Positions 10,061 to 21,225 of a stretch of 64,000 nucleotides of DNA are shown one piece after another; positions within the stretch are counted from its first letter, which is position 1, and each line of letters starts with the position of its first letter. This DNA comes from Oreohelix idahoensis (lineage: Eukaryota; Mollusca; Gastropoda; Stylommatophora; Oreohelicidae), in assembly GCA_024509875.1 (NCBI GenBank), contig JAMPIV010017568.1, forward strand, positions 186,001 through 250,000, read 5' to 3'. The notes beneath the pieces are model-generated. The model searched no databases and was not told where the DNA came from. It saw nothing but the letters and a program-made list of their open reading frames with translations. The translations under genes and the position numbers were made by a program.

Positions 10061-12532
10061 TGTAAGTATATATCACCTCACCTCTCACTGCATACACATC
10101 ATCAAATTTTACCTCTTATAGTTTAAATCTAGTTTTACTTTGCCACTTGGCTACTGTCTCATCACTCTGAAAATTTGGTCTTTCTGACCACTTAGTCTCT
10201 GTGATAAACTCAAACAAACTTGCATTAGTCGACAGTTGTATAATAACAACAGCTTTTCCTTCAAAGTCTGTTACTGGCACTCACACTGGTGCTATACTCA
10301 GATAATACTTCACTTACTACTAATCTTAATAATCTATGTTATGCAAGTGCTTCCTATGGCAAAAGGAGCACTACACAGATGAAAGAAATACACACACACA
10401 CAACACTACGAAAACAAAATTCCAGTCACGAGGAACAAGATGGTAGACCAAGAAGAGAAGAGTAGATTAATATATACAATGCGTGACTGCGCACGAACGA
10501 GAACAAGGGATACCTGTAAACGTATTTACAAGATAGAAAGATGAAACAAGAGAACACACCATTTAAACACAACAAAAGAATTACTGAATGTACATGACAA
10601 TGTAAATACAAACTACACGAATACACCAAACACCAACAGGGCTTGGAATGTTAAGTAGGGCAGTCGCAGAAAAACCGTCTGCCTTACTCCACCACTAAAC
10701 ATACACAGCCACACCCTATAAAGAATCGGTCTAATTCAATCTTTTCCCACAAGTAGGCCAAGAATGAATTAAACTCACCACCCTTCCTCCCTTGAACACA
10801 CGAATATAATATTACACAATAAACTAAACAACCACTACACTAAACAATGAAGTGCTGAAATCTATCTCTTACACTACGCACTAGCAAAACACTCCAGTCA
10901 CAATAAACTAAATAAACTATAAGTAAAATTATTCTATAAAATATCAAGATATATAGTGCAAATACTTCCAAATACTAAGAAAAACAGTGAAAGGTCAGAT
11001 CTAACTAACTATCCACATTTATACATACACACTAAGTCCTACCCAGAAAGTAGAGAAAAGGAACAGAACAAAAGGAAAGAAAAAACAACAACAAACTAAG
11101 AAGCAGGCAAAGAAACAGAACTATCCTACTTCACAAGATCAGACTATACGATAAATAGGATCAGATAGAAAGACCGAAAAGAAGATTTATAATTTAGAAT
11201 AAAAATAAGAAATATCAATATAGGATATCATACAACAAATACAAACAAAAACTTAACTTGAAGGTCCAACGGCGCTTGAGCAAGACGCTTCCACAGCACT
11301 GGAGATGAGTGATGAAAACAGCACAAACGTCACTCACACTTGTACATCCAATCGAAAAAATATAAGTCCAGGAAATCAGGTTTCTCTGAATGTCTGTGTG
11401 CCAGTTACTAACACCAGTGTCCCTTGGCACGGTATAGTATCCTCTATCACGACGGTTACACTGTTCTACACGGTGCTAACACAGCACTGTCCACAATAGC
11501 AGCACGACTGTCTATTCACACGAAAGTTCAGCTACACAGCCAGTTTCACCAGTCTATACGTCGGATAAATACGTGTATGTCCCTTGGCACTATGATATGA
11601 AGATCACATGAAAAGTTTCCTTCACAGTTCGACACACCAGGGATCACAGCAGTCCTCAGCACAGTGTACTACAGGAATTACAGCAATCTTCAGGAGACCG
11701 GAAGACTTCAAGGTACCGTACTTCAGACACACTCAGGTCCGCCGGCTTCAATGCTCATAGGTATTCACCCACTAAAAGGTCATGTCAGAGGCGTTGGAGG
11801 GCACCCAGCTGAATGGGCCCCTCGGTGAAGTATGGTCACAACAAACAAGATGTCCAACCAGATATCCAGAGATACCTATCAACCTATTGACCACTTAACA
11901 TCTACACCTTCCTAACAACAATCTTCTTCCACCCTATACCGAGCTTGACCGAACTATCTCCCATCTGACACCCAATTGCCGTCTGGGACAATCTAAACTA
12001 GATATTATCGACACCTCAAACTCTGCTGCTCCACCTGGATCAATACCAACAACTGAAGTGCCAAAGTCAACCACACTCCACTGTGAAAATATTCCTGAAC
12101 TGCCACTGTAGCACCACAATATACTTACAACACGATGACACACACTGTCCAACAATCTCTAAATCTGAAAAATACCACTGTTGCCTACCTAGGTCACTGC
12201 GTTATCGAGGGCACTCGACCGTAAACAGTTCACGATAACAGACTAACCAACACACTGACTTGACACTGGACAACCAAAAATAACTCACTATCGTGCCTAT
12301 CCGCCAGAAGGTGTCAACACACTGCGACTAAAGCCTTCTAACACCCTGTGTGCATAATTATTTCTGGCCTGTATATAGAAAATATAGGCACTACGGCCTT
12401 GCTGCCAAGTATTATATCATACTGTGAAACCCTGGCCCCACGGCCTATAGGTTCACGAGAAAAAAATTGGACAAGTACACCAGATGTCAGCTGGGAATAT
12501 AACGCTATAAACTATAGACCCCACAGCCTTTA

Positions 12533-12550
12533 AGAGTAGACGAGCGCCCA
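12533..12550 (-). promoter_or_regulatory. Gypsy-1 primer-binding site candidate
   Basis: Two bases inside the 5' LTR end, the minus strand reads TGGGCGCTCGTC, starting with the TGG that pairs with a tRNA CCA end. It resembles a proline tRNA primer site (TGGNGGCTCG form) with one mismatch. The tRNA identity is tentative. Confidence 0.45.
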
Positions 12551-12552
12551 GA

Positions 12553-13221
12553 TGTCAGACAAACTACTTATGCTATGGATTTCAATATCTCAACACTTTC
12601 AAACTTGGCTCGTACTACTAGAGGACGACCACAGCATACAGTAGCTGACAATAATTAACTATAACACCTTTAACAGGTACGTTCCCTTTAATAATGCATT
12701 GCACACAATGAAACCCCACACGGCTCATAACACAAATGAAATATACTGACTACACATGCCAATACAGCTTGCACTACTAGCAACTTAATAAATAAGTATC
12801 ATACCCACTGGTATGGCCATCCTGAATGGACATCACCATGACTTTCGCTCACCGGCGAAAGGTATGTACTAGTATTAGGCAAAAACTAAATCACAACTGA
12901 CTTAACATCACCGATCTACAAAAATGCCGCTAGACAAAACACATTAACATTCTAGCAAAATGCACTACATTCAAAGATCACATGAAGAAAAGGCAAGCAC
13001 TAAATCAGAACCACCATGGCAAACGCTCTTCAGCAAAACGCTGACAGGGAACAAAAACGACCTATCCTGGTCGATGGCCAGAAAAAAAAACTAACTTTTT
13101 GCGCCAGAATTTGTGCCCACTTCCTTTAAAGTCAACTGACCAAACGGGTTTCTTATTATCTCACTGTTGCCACTCTCAGCGTAACCAACTTAATATTTTG
13201 TCGAACATATATGCTGTGACA
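12553..13221 (-). repeat. Gypsy-1 right LTR (5' LTR), intact
   Basis: This 669-bp sequence matches the left LTR and serves as its unoccupied counterpart: at about 12998-13010 it runs through the TAAATC site where LINE-A sits in the other LTR. It ends TGACA at 13221, followed by GATAC. Confidence 0.92.
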
Positions 13222-13815
13222 GATACCCAAATTATCGAAGAATATAACCTGGTTTTGGAGGCCAACTAGCGACCGTGACGCTAAGAACAGGTACACAGGA
13301 AATTGACAATCGTTGGGTGATAACATACAACCCAGTTTTACTGAGAGCGTTTGACCCACATACTAACGTAGAATACTGCAGTTCGTTAAAATCTATAAAA
13401 TATGTTTGCAAATATATTAACAAGGGTAGCGATCATACCACATTTAGTCTCAATAACCACGACGAGTTACAACAATTCAAATCTGGACGCTTTATAAGTA
13501 CTTCAGAGGTGGTTTGGAGAATTTTGTCCTTTAGTATACATGAAAGATCGCAACAGTTATGCATTTAGCCGTCCATCTTGAAAATGGCCAACATATCTAC
13601 TGTCAGCACACCGGAACACTTACACGCCAAGTGACTGTAATACCAATGTCGTTTACACAGAAGCCCTTTCTTAAATGTTTTGCGTTAGAAGCACACCTCA
13701 GTGCAATAGTACAATTAAAACCAAAAAAAGTTAAACCTTCCTAAACCGATTCACACCAAACCAGAATTGCACTTATGTCGACATGGATCCGGACAACGCC
13801 GGGTATGTAAGCTAG
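13222..13815 (+). pseudogene. Helitron Rep gene, right part, to the Helitron 3' end
   Basis: After GATAC the Helitron frame resumes exactly where it was cut (GY at 801-806, then PNYRRI), with one stop, then TGTQEIDNRWVITYNPVLL, VEYCSSLKSIKYVCKYINKGSD, SGRFISTSEVVWRI and, after a frame change, HLAVHLENGQHIY. These are signature blocks of the Helitron helicase-like domain. The helicase proper is missing: a deletion joins this to a non-coding tail that ends ACGCCGGGTATGTAAGCTAG at 13815, the typical Helitron 3' end (short GC hairpin then CTRR), followed by T. The element is therefore an internally deleted, dead Helitron. Confidence 0.85.
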
Positions 13816-14140
13816 TATATATATAAAATCGAACGTCTGTCTGTCTGTTACCTCATAACCCGAGAACCGCTGAACCGATTTTTATGCGGTTTGCTTCAGC
13901 GTATTGGACATTTCTCCGGAAAAAATGTAAGCTATACATCATCAAGGTGCAACATAAGGAGGCTGAGCAGTGAATCTTTCTTCACTCCATTCATTCTTAT
14001 CTCAAGGGACAAGGGACGTAAAAACTTTACCGTTTCTTGGGTTAACATCCTTAGCTTACAAACTCTATAATTCATACATTTTATCCTTTTTCGTTAAATT
14101 TAGAAGAAGTGCGATGGTTTCTGTTATGTAAGTTTTCTAA
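13816..14140. other. Helitron-terminus-like sequence with (GTCT)n
   Basis: Directly after the Helitron CTAG end comes TATATATATAAAA, then CGAACGTCTGTCTGTCTGTT and ACCGCTGAACCGATTTTTATG. Sequence of this kind is common at Helitron 5' ends in invertebrates, so a second element may start here head-to-tail. No coding frame is present. Confidence 0.4.
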
Positions 14141-14142
14141 AC

Positions 14143-14440
14143 CAGGATTCCTGACAAGGACACTTTGAATAATACTCAGCTTTGTAGAGCTCTTACTTAA
14201 ATAAACAAATGCGTTGCAACTCCTATGCACATTTTTAAAAATCAGGATTCCTGACAAGAAAAGTTTAATTAATACTCAGCTACGTAGAGTTGTTTCTACC
14301 AATTTCGTCTACACAGAAGCCTTCATTTAAATTATTTGTGCAGGATTCCTGACAAGGAAAGTTTGATTAATTCTCAGATACATAGAGTTCTTACTACCAA
14401 TTTCGTGTACACAGAAGCCTTCATGTAAATTTTTTGTGCT
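14143..14440. repeat. Tandem repeat, about three units of ~100 bp
   Basis: AGGATTCCTGACAAG starts recur at about 14143, 14243 and 14342. Each is followed by a diverged block ending in ACACAGAAGCC(T)TTC. The same last block occurs inside the Helitron tail near 13645, so this array appears to be Helitron-derived. Confidence 0.75.
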
Positions 14441-14500
14441 AGAAGATTTGTGTATGTTCTAGAAAATTTGTGTATGTTCTAGAAAATGTGTGTATGTTCT
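14441..14500. repeat. Three exact-length 20-bp tandem units
   Basis: Units at 14441, 14461 and 14481 share AGAA(A/G)AT(T/G)TGTGTATGTTCT with one or two changes each. Confidence 0.9.
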
Positions 14501-14945
14501 GACATAATAATTGGTTTGCGAGTCATTTGGATATGGAGAAAAGGAAAGTAGCTTTAGTTTGTTTTTTTTCAGTTACTATTCTGCTGGGGAATATTAGATA
14601 TATAATAATTTTCACAGTTCATTATTAAGTTTATTTACTAGTTAACAGCGGTAATACGTTTATTGCTTTGAGTCGCCTGCCACCTTTGATTGGAGACGAT
14701 CCTCGTTAGACACAATATGGTCTCGTACGAGGATTGGTTTGGTTTTGGTTTTTAAGGGCTATTTTCATTGCACACGGACAACGCCATCAGTGCTCCGATA
14801 TCCTTCCTTAGATCACAGAACGAGGATATCAGCGCAGTGCACGACCTCCGTAGCACCGGCTAGAATCCCAATGTGTGTATATAATGTATAGGAATTACAC
14901 TTTCTATAAATATTTTGTGTGGTGGGTAGGTTTCCTAATTTTTAA
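14501..14945. other. Unassigned AT-rich sequence
   Basis: No gene or repeat recognised. A short inverted pair (GAGACGATCCTCGT near 14693 with ACGAGGATTGG near 14727) is weak. Confidence 0.4.
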
Positions 14946-15150
14946 GTTTTGCCAGGGCAGCTGCCTGATAAGCCTACTCTTTACGATTTCCAACTCCCGT
15001 GGGATTTTCAACGTGCGCAACTTGCACACGGGACTTCTTATTTTTTCGCCCTTATCCGAGAAGGCTAACATCCGATCTCACTACCCATGAGACATTGGGG
15101 AAGTATGACGTAATTAGGACTACTGGTTCTGAAAAAAAATATTTCGATAA
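14946..15150 (+). repeat. Dispersed repeat, copy 1
   Basis: The segment from GCCAGGGCAGC to about GGTTCTGAAAAAA matches, in reverse complement, 40625-40850 (shared CTACTCTTTACGATTTCCAACT, AACTTGCAC, and TCTCACTACCCA with small changes). The family is unknown and no coding capacity is visible. It is not related to the Gypsy LTRs here. Confidence 0.7.
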
Positions 15151-15157
15151 ATTATAA

Positions 15158-15235
15158 TCCCTTAACTGGGATTCGAACCCGGTACTTCTTGAATACGAGA
15201 CGGATGCCATACCTCTGAGCCACCCGTACAAGGAT
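15158..15235 (-). repeat. tRNA-like sequence (SINE head or tRNA pseudogene)
   Basis: On the minus strand there is an A-box-like TGGCTCAGAGGTATGG and, 35 bases later, a perfect B box GGGTTCGAATCCC. The acceptor strands do not pair, so a working tRNA is unlikely. A SINE promoter or a tRNA relic fits better. Confidence 0.55.
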
Positions 15236-15677
15236 GAATAGGAAGCCAATATTGTTTGGTCTGAGCGGCCGGAGACCCCTTTTGTTTGACTGTCCGGAGA
15301 AGGCATGAAAACAAGGGCAATAATGAGATTTTCGTGCTGTGATTATCGCCGGAAATCTGTCTGGCGAGTCAATATTTGAAGGTAGCATCTGGCCATAAAA
15401 AAAGTTCACAGATTTGTTTGTGAGAGTGCACAAGATGTCACCGGAAATATTACGTCGTATTATAAATAGGTCCCGCGTTGGAATATTAAATGTAATATTT
15501 TAAACACGGAGGGAGATTATGAATTAAAACAACCTAACCCAAACAGCTCTAAAGACCTTACAATTGGATTGAAGTAAGAGCCGGAATAAACATTGAATTT
15601 CATTGGAAATTTGGGCGGAAGTGCCACCTGTGGTTTGAACTGAAAAGTGGGAAATATAATCTTGCAAACTCAGAGAC
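15236..15677. other. Unassigned sequence left of Gypsy-2
   Basis: No element recognised. The open frames here have no family resemblance. Confidence 0.4.
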
Positions 15678-15980
15678 TGTGGCGTTAAAAGTTATATATT
15701 CTTCAGCTGATTGTTTGTGCTCGTTTTCACACTGTGTCTAGGTTTATATATCATAGTCCCACAAGGTTCAGGACAGCCACAATAGCTCATTAACGATACT
15801 TTCTATGACTCGAAGATTCCACACAACGATCAATATAACAGCTGGATATTTTAGTAACATTCCATTTATTATTCACGTAGACAATACATCATTACACAGC
15901 ATGCATAATTAGGTAGATTCAGCAACTCCTATAATCCGTAGGTCCATAAAATGTTACCTCATTCCTATTCCTACCTTTAG
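15678..15980 (-). repeat. Gypsy-2 left LTR (3' LTR)
   Basis: 303 bp beginning TGTGGCGTTAAAAG and ending CTACCTTTAG. It matches 22751-23053 almost completely. The outer end has TG, but the inner end reads TAG rather than the usual CA. Confidence 0.88.
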
Positions 15981-16197
15981 ATTACCCCCCCCCCCCCCCC
16001 AAAAACTGAAAACTTAGTTTTCAGTCAGGCAATTATAATGTGAAGCGAGATTAAATCATTCATCTTATCCCTAATGCCTTATGATTACCTATCATTTATT
16101 AAATGATATCTATCTAGATTTTAAAGGAAAAAAAATAATGTCAGTAATAACAACATGAATAAATAAGTAATTATTGTCCACTTCCGTATTCGAGTTA
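15981..16197 (-). other. Gypsy-2 3' UTR with polypurine tract
   Basis: The minus strand carries a 16-G run (15985-16000) four bases from the LTR, suitable as the plus-strand primer. No coding sequence. Confidence 0.75.
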
Positions 16198-17763
16198 TTA
16201 CATAACTCTAGAGAGGGTGTCAGCTAGGACATTGTCCTTTCCTGCTATTGGTAAAACGTCAAAATCATACCCTTGCATTTGTAGCGCCCATCGGGTGAGA
16301 CGTGCATTAGTCGATTTAAAAGTATGTAAATATGTGAGGGCTTTTTGATCAGTGTATAATTTAAAATGTGTACCCACCAAGAACTTCTGTAGTTTATGTA
16401 ATGTCCATACCAATGACAAAAGTTCCCTTTCCACAATTGGATATCTGGATTCTGTCTCTGAAAGTTTTCTGCTGAGGTAGAATATCGGGTGGCACTCGCC
16501 ATTAAAGGTCTGCATTAAACATCCCCCGATTCCTTTCAGAGATGCGTCTGTAACCACGAGAAAAGGTCGTCGTAAGTCTGGTAGTCTTAGTATTGGACTT
16601 TTTGAAAATTGTGTTTTGATGTTCTGTAAGGCATGGTCACACTCTTTGTTCCATATTATTTTGTCAGGCATACCCTTTTTTGTCAGAGCAGATAGAACAG
16701 GAGTTAAAAGGGAAAATCGGGGTATAAACCTGTGGTAAAAGTTTATGAGTCCCAGCAAACTACGAACTTGTTTCTTAGTAGTTGGTATGGCAAGATCCAG
16801 TACCCTTTTAGTGTAGACTCATCAGGTTGTATTGTATGTTGGCCAATCTTATGACCCAGAAATGAAATCTCAGTAAACCCAATTTCGACTTTGGAAGGTC
16901 GAGCTGTGAGGTTATGTACTCTGAGAGTTTGGAGCAACGACTGTATCCCAGCGATATGCTGTTCCCAAGTATCATGAAAAATGCAAATATCGTCCATATA
17001 CGAAATGAGATCGGTGCGATTACCTAAAACGCGACGCATCATGCGTACAAATGTCGCTGGAGCATTCCGTAAACCAAAACACATGACATTGTAATGAAAC
17101 AATCCACGAGAAGTGGCAAAAGCAGTCAAAGGTTTTGATACATCAGCCAGAGGAATCTGCCAGTAACCTTTAGATAGGTCAAACTTGCTGAAGAAAGTGG
17201 CGGATGATAGGCGTGGCAACAAATCCTCCAGCAAAGGCATTGGTTCAGAATCGGATATGGTCACCTTGTTAAGGCGACGAAAGTCAATACAAATACGAAT
17301 TGACTTGTCTTTCTTTCGTACTGCCACCATAGGAAAACAGAAAGGTGAATCAGACGGTGAAATAATACCCAGTTTTAACATACCATCTACTTCACTTTCC
17401 ACCTGATCTCTAACATGTAGAGGAACGGCGTATGGTCGTAATGAAATCGGGGTGTAATCTGACAATTTGATTTCGTGTGTGATAATGTTAGTACGTCCTG
17501 GCAGATCAGACAAAACATCCTGAAAGGATACCAACATAGAACGAATTTGATCCCCATGATCTGCAGGTAAATCAGTACAAATTATAACATCATTCCATGT
17601 TTCCGAAGACTTAATAGGTGCTACCGGAAACGTGGAAGGTACATCAGCGAAATTGGTTTGCACCTCATCCACCAACGCGATAGATGCATGATGGGTAGTT
17701 TGGTTCTTGATAGCATCACAAATGAATTGTAACTGAGGAGGACGAGTGATGTATGGTAGGAGC
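16198..17763 (-). pseudogene. Gypsy-2 reverse transcriptase and RNase H
   Basis: The C-terminal half of Pol. A linker leads to the reverse transcriptase: a VEGML-type LGIISPSDSPF segment, ICIDFRRLNKVT, FFSKFDLSKGYWQIPL (motif A aspartate), CFGLRNAPATFVRMM, and catalytic LISYMDDICIF; then SFLGHKIG. A single-base frame change near 16800-16810 separates this from the connection domain and RNase H (LLGLINFYHRFIP, LVVTDASLKGIGG, ERELLSLVWTL, LYTDQKALTYL, ADTLSRV), which closes at TAA 16198. Its N-terminal end at 17763 is the SINE insertion point, so integrase and reverse transcriptase were originally one frame (FHVN continuing into MLLPYITRP). Confidence 0.92.
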
Positions 17764-17774
17764 ATGTTAACATG

Positions 17775-18046
17775 AGCCGCGGTAGCATAGTGGTTAGTGC
17801 ACTGGCTTCCTAGCGCAGTGGTCTATGGTTCGATCCCCAGATGAGGCGGAAAATTTTTAGGCCACAAACGGCTCCTGGGTCGACCCAGCCCCCAAATGGG
17901 TACCAGAGCTACTCTGGGAAGGTTAAGGCGGCCGGCGTGATGCCGACCACATCACCCCTCGTGTGCCGACGGTCAAGATAATATGGGCCTAACACCATAT
18001 TCCCAATATGCCTCAATGGGCTTGTAACGGGTTCCTTTACCTTTTT
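17775..18046 (+). mobile_element. tRNA-derived SINE inserted in Gypsy-2 pol
   Basis: 272 bp flanked by an 11-bp duplication ATGTTAACATG (17764-17774 and 18047-18057) whose core ATGTTAACAT is a perfect palindrome. The head resembles a tRNA: A box TAGCATAGTGGTTAGTGCA at about 17783 and B box GGTTCGATCCCC at about 17827. The body has no tRNA resemblance, and the 3' end is ACCTTTTT, a Pol III terminator. The SINE family is not identified. Confidence 0.92.
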
Positions 18047-18057
18047 ATGTTAACATG

Positions 18058-21000
18058 GAATGTTTTTTCTTTACCCCGCATATTGATGACGTAGTCCACG
18101 TCCGTTCTCTTTGCAACCACTTTAAACGGACCTTGCCATGTTACTAACAAGTGATCTACTTTGAGTGGCAGGAGAACAAAAACATCGTCATTGATTGAGA
18201 AAGACGTTAGTCGTCTATCTCTGTTAATGCGAGATCTGGTCTTATATTTTGCCATCTCAGATGCTTCAGTCGCCACCTGACATGCATCCACAAGATGTTG
18301 GCGTAAATCTGTAACGTATTGATAAGTGGATTTCTTATTATTATTATTCACATCAGATTCCATCAACAAATCATGTAAGAGAGACATTGGACCTCTTGGG
18401 TTCGCACCAAATACCAACTGAAAAGGCGAAAAACCAGTATGATTAGGAACCTCTCTGTACGCAAACAGTACAGCAGGAATAAAACGATCCCATTCTTGAG
18501 GAAATGATGTAGTCACCTTCCCCAACAATTGTTTCAATGTCCCATTCCAACGTTCCACGACCCCGTTAGAGCTAGGGTGAAATATAGCACTAAGAGAGTG
18601 ACGGATACGAAGTGTGTTGAAAACATCTGACATCATACCTGACACGAACTGAGATCCATGATCAGAAAGGATTTCTTCTGGAAACCCGATGCGTGAAAAT
18701 ATAGACAGCAACGCATCTGTTACCGACACTGTGGTAATATTTTTTAAAAGAATGGCTTCTGGCCATCTCGTACACAGGTCAATACATGTTAATATGTATT
18801 GAAAACCTCTGGTCGACCTTACAGACAGTGGTCCTATGATATCAATAGCCAATTTAAAAAAAGGGCGTACAGCAATATCCGTGACCTGTAAAGGTGCTGA
18901 TTGATGTGCACCCTTACGTGCAACACTTCGACATTCAGCGCAAGATTTACAATAAGTTGAAATGTCTTTATTTACCCCAGGCCAAAAAAAGTGTTTTAGT
19001 AATCTATAAGCCGTACGGGAAATTCCCATATGTCCAGCAAATGGTACGTCATGCGCATTTGACAAAACTAGTGCGCGAAATGACGTAGGTACTATAACTT
19101 GTTTGAGAATGAAAGAGTAATTATCAAAACATCGTATCATAATATTATCCTGCATTTGAAACCAATGTCTTGAATTTTTAGAATGTTTAATAGTTCGAGC
19201 AATAGCTAATGGGAATAAATGTCCCAAAGAAGGATCCATTTGTTGTTTTGCTATAAATATATTTTTGTCAATGTAATGACAAGTTGTAATGTGTTGATTG
19301 TGTATAGAAGAATTTAATTCAATTGTCTCTGCAGCTTGTTGTGCTCTGGTTGTGATCGCGTTAGCAAAGGAGGGATGATTTCTCTCCCAATCAATAATAT
19401 CCTGTTCAGAACACTCTTTAACCCCCTTTATGTTACCGATAAGTAAATCACAACAAGGTCGATCGAGAGCACACACTCTTACTTTTCCCGAAAAGAACGG
19501 AGTATCTATTACCACATCTGCCAGCGGATAAGATTCAACAGTTCCACCGAAAGTTACGCACTTTATAGAGGTTCCCGTAAAGCAAGAAGAAGGAATTAGT
19601 GCCTTCCTTAGGCCAATGGTGGTGCAACCGCTGTCACGTAAAATAGAAACAGGTGTGTCAAAAACAAAACCTCTATGGATCACGAGTGAGCCAACCCCAT
19701 CATTTAAAGACAAAACTGGCAGAGCATGTCCACATCTCAGACGTGGAGTAGATCCAGGTTGAAATAGAGTCATACATTCCTTGCAATTACCACTATTTTC
19801 CAGATCAAAACTACATGCATTGGCATGAGTATTATTCTCATTATTGGAAATATTATCATTACCAACGTCAAGCTGACAAGCGTGAGCTTGTGATCTTCCT
19901 CTACTTTGACTCCTAGAAAAATGTGTTCCTCTCCGATCCACTGGACAGTCAGACCGATAGTAACTCTTTTTGTCCGTGCGAGAAGAATCATCACGAGATG
20001 GTGGTGAGACATGATGTTTGTTATTGTAATTACTGTTATTGTAATCATTACGTGAGGGTCCCGAAAAATGATGTTTGTGAGTGTAATTATTATTGGAGTA
20101 TTGATTATTTCTTTGCCATGACTTTTTATTATTATGGTTAAAGTTTCGTCTCTCTATACCCCGTGAGGGCGAATGATTATGAGGGAAATTATATCTACCT
20201 CTATAGGAATTTTCATAGTCATCCCTATACCGTCGGTCCATGCTGCGAGTGCGTGATCTATCATGAGTGACCGCACAAGCTGGCAAAGTTTCTAGGACCT
20301 TCGTATTACCTAAAGGCAAGTTTGGGTGTGCGGCCGAAAATTGTTGAGCTAATTTTTCCATTTCTCCTATATTTGTGGGCTTCCTTTCTTGAAGGAATGC
20401 GAAAATTTCAGTATTTACCGAAGATAAAATTTTGTCTCTTAAGAAGAAATCATAAAGACCTTCGAAAGATTTAGTAATATTAGATAGTTCAATCCATCTG
20501 TTTAGACACATCTTCACTGAAGACACAAAGTCCTCGACATCCTTACCTTCCATAGGACCCATCGATTTAAATTTTAAACGATATCCTTCCTCGTCTAAAC
20601 AATATTTGCGAAGAAATACTGATTTTATGGATTCATAGTCGTTTCTTTTGTCATCGGCAATGTTAAAAAAAGTTTGTAAACTTTCACCAGTAAGTAACGC
20701 GACAAAATGTTCAGGCCATGAGGCCTTAGGTAAATTTAAAGCCGTAACTCTTGATTCAAATCTCAAAAGAAAGAATCCTATATCGTCATGTAATGAAGAA
20801 AAATTTGGTAATTTTAAATTAATGATCTTAGACGATCCTGTACCAGACGATTCTCTAGAAGAAGAAGATTGTAAACGCAATTTTTCTAACTCAAAAGTTT
20901 TTTCGCTTTCAAATTTCGCTTGTTCTGCAGCAATTTCTGCTAAACGAATTCTTTCCCTTCTCTCATGTTCCCTCTCTTCTTTCTCTCTTTCTTCTCTTTC

Positions 21001-21225
21001 TCTTTTTTCTTCTCTCTCTCTTTCTTCTCTTTTTTCTTCTCTCTCTCTTTCTTTCTCTTGTCTTTTTTCTTCTTTTTCTTTCTCTTCTCTTTTTTCTTCT
21101 CTTTCTTTCTCTTCTTTGTATTCCGCTATTTCTTTATTTACATAGGCTATAAGATCATCACCCGAGAAATTCAAGTCCTTCCCATTCTGTATAAATCCCG
21201 CCTTTACCTTCACAAAGTCCGCCAT
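18058..21225 (-). CDS. Gypsy-2 Gag-protease-integrase polyprotein (open, 3' end cut by SINE)
   Basis: About 1060 open residues from ATG 21225. Residues 30-130 form a very charged Glu/Arg/Lys coiled coil. Residues 145-310 are a capsid with SCAN-like pattern (EEGYRLKFKSM, VEDFVSSVKMCLNRW, LRDKILSSV). Residues 320-450 are an Asn/Arg/His/Ser-rich nucleic-acid-binding tail. CKEC 481-484 with CGH 498-500 form a possible zinc module. The protease active site is DSGC 531-534, followed by DLLIGNIKG. Integrase follows: zinc domain H725, H732, C762, C765; catalytic D795, D855, E891 (35 residues between the last two); and a C-terminal WQGPFKVV. Integrase therefore precedes reverse transcriptase. The frame runs into the SINE after FHVN. 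Confidence 0.93.

Larger units (their letters stand above)
9796..12552 (-). other. Gypsy-1 leader region, no coding sequence seen
   Basis: About 2.7 kb between the right LTR and Gag. It is AT-rich with a large AT microsatellite (9952-10058). I see no conserved frame and no recognisable element. It is much longer than the Gypsy-3 leader (190 bp), so it may contain an unrecognised old insertion. Confidence 0.5.
807..13221 (-). mobile_element. Gypsy-1: Gmr1-like LTR retrotransposon, degenerate, carrying three nested elements
   Basis: The element starts TGTCAGAC at 807 and ends GTGACA at 13221, flanked by the 5-bp duplication GATAC (802-806 and 13222-13226). The LTRs are 807-3347 (665 bp once LINE-A and its duplication are removed) and 12553-13221 (669 bp). 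It lies on the minus strand: the Gag start is at 9795, a purine-rich tract abuts the left LTR (3348-3361 read on the minus strand), and a TGG-starting primer-site candidate abuts the right LTR (12533-12550). Remaining coding parts, in minus-strand order, are Gag, a CxxC...CGH module, protease, an RRM-like domain and a piece of RNase H. Integrase and most of reverse transcriptase are missing. Insertions inside are LINE-A (1258-3127), LINE-B (5362-6000) and a hAT (6099-8628). Confidence 0.9.

Noticed and set aside
9926..10126. Open frames across AT microsatellites (here, 45329-45628 and 61552-61881)
   Set aside because: They encode only Tyr/Ile repeats produced by the AT tract.
17783..17850. 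True tRNA gene
   Set aside because: A and B boxes are good, but the sequence continues as a 272-bp SINE with its own target duplication and Pol III terminator.
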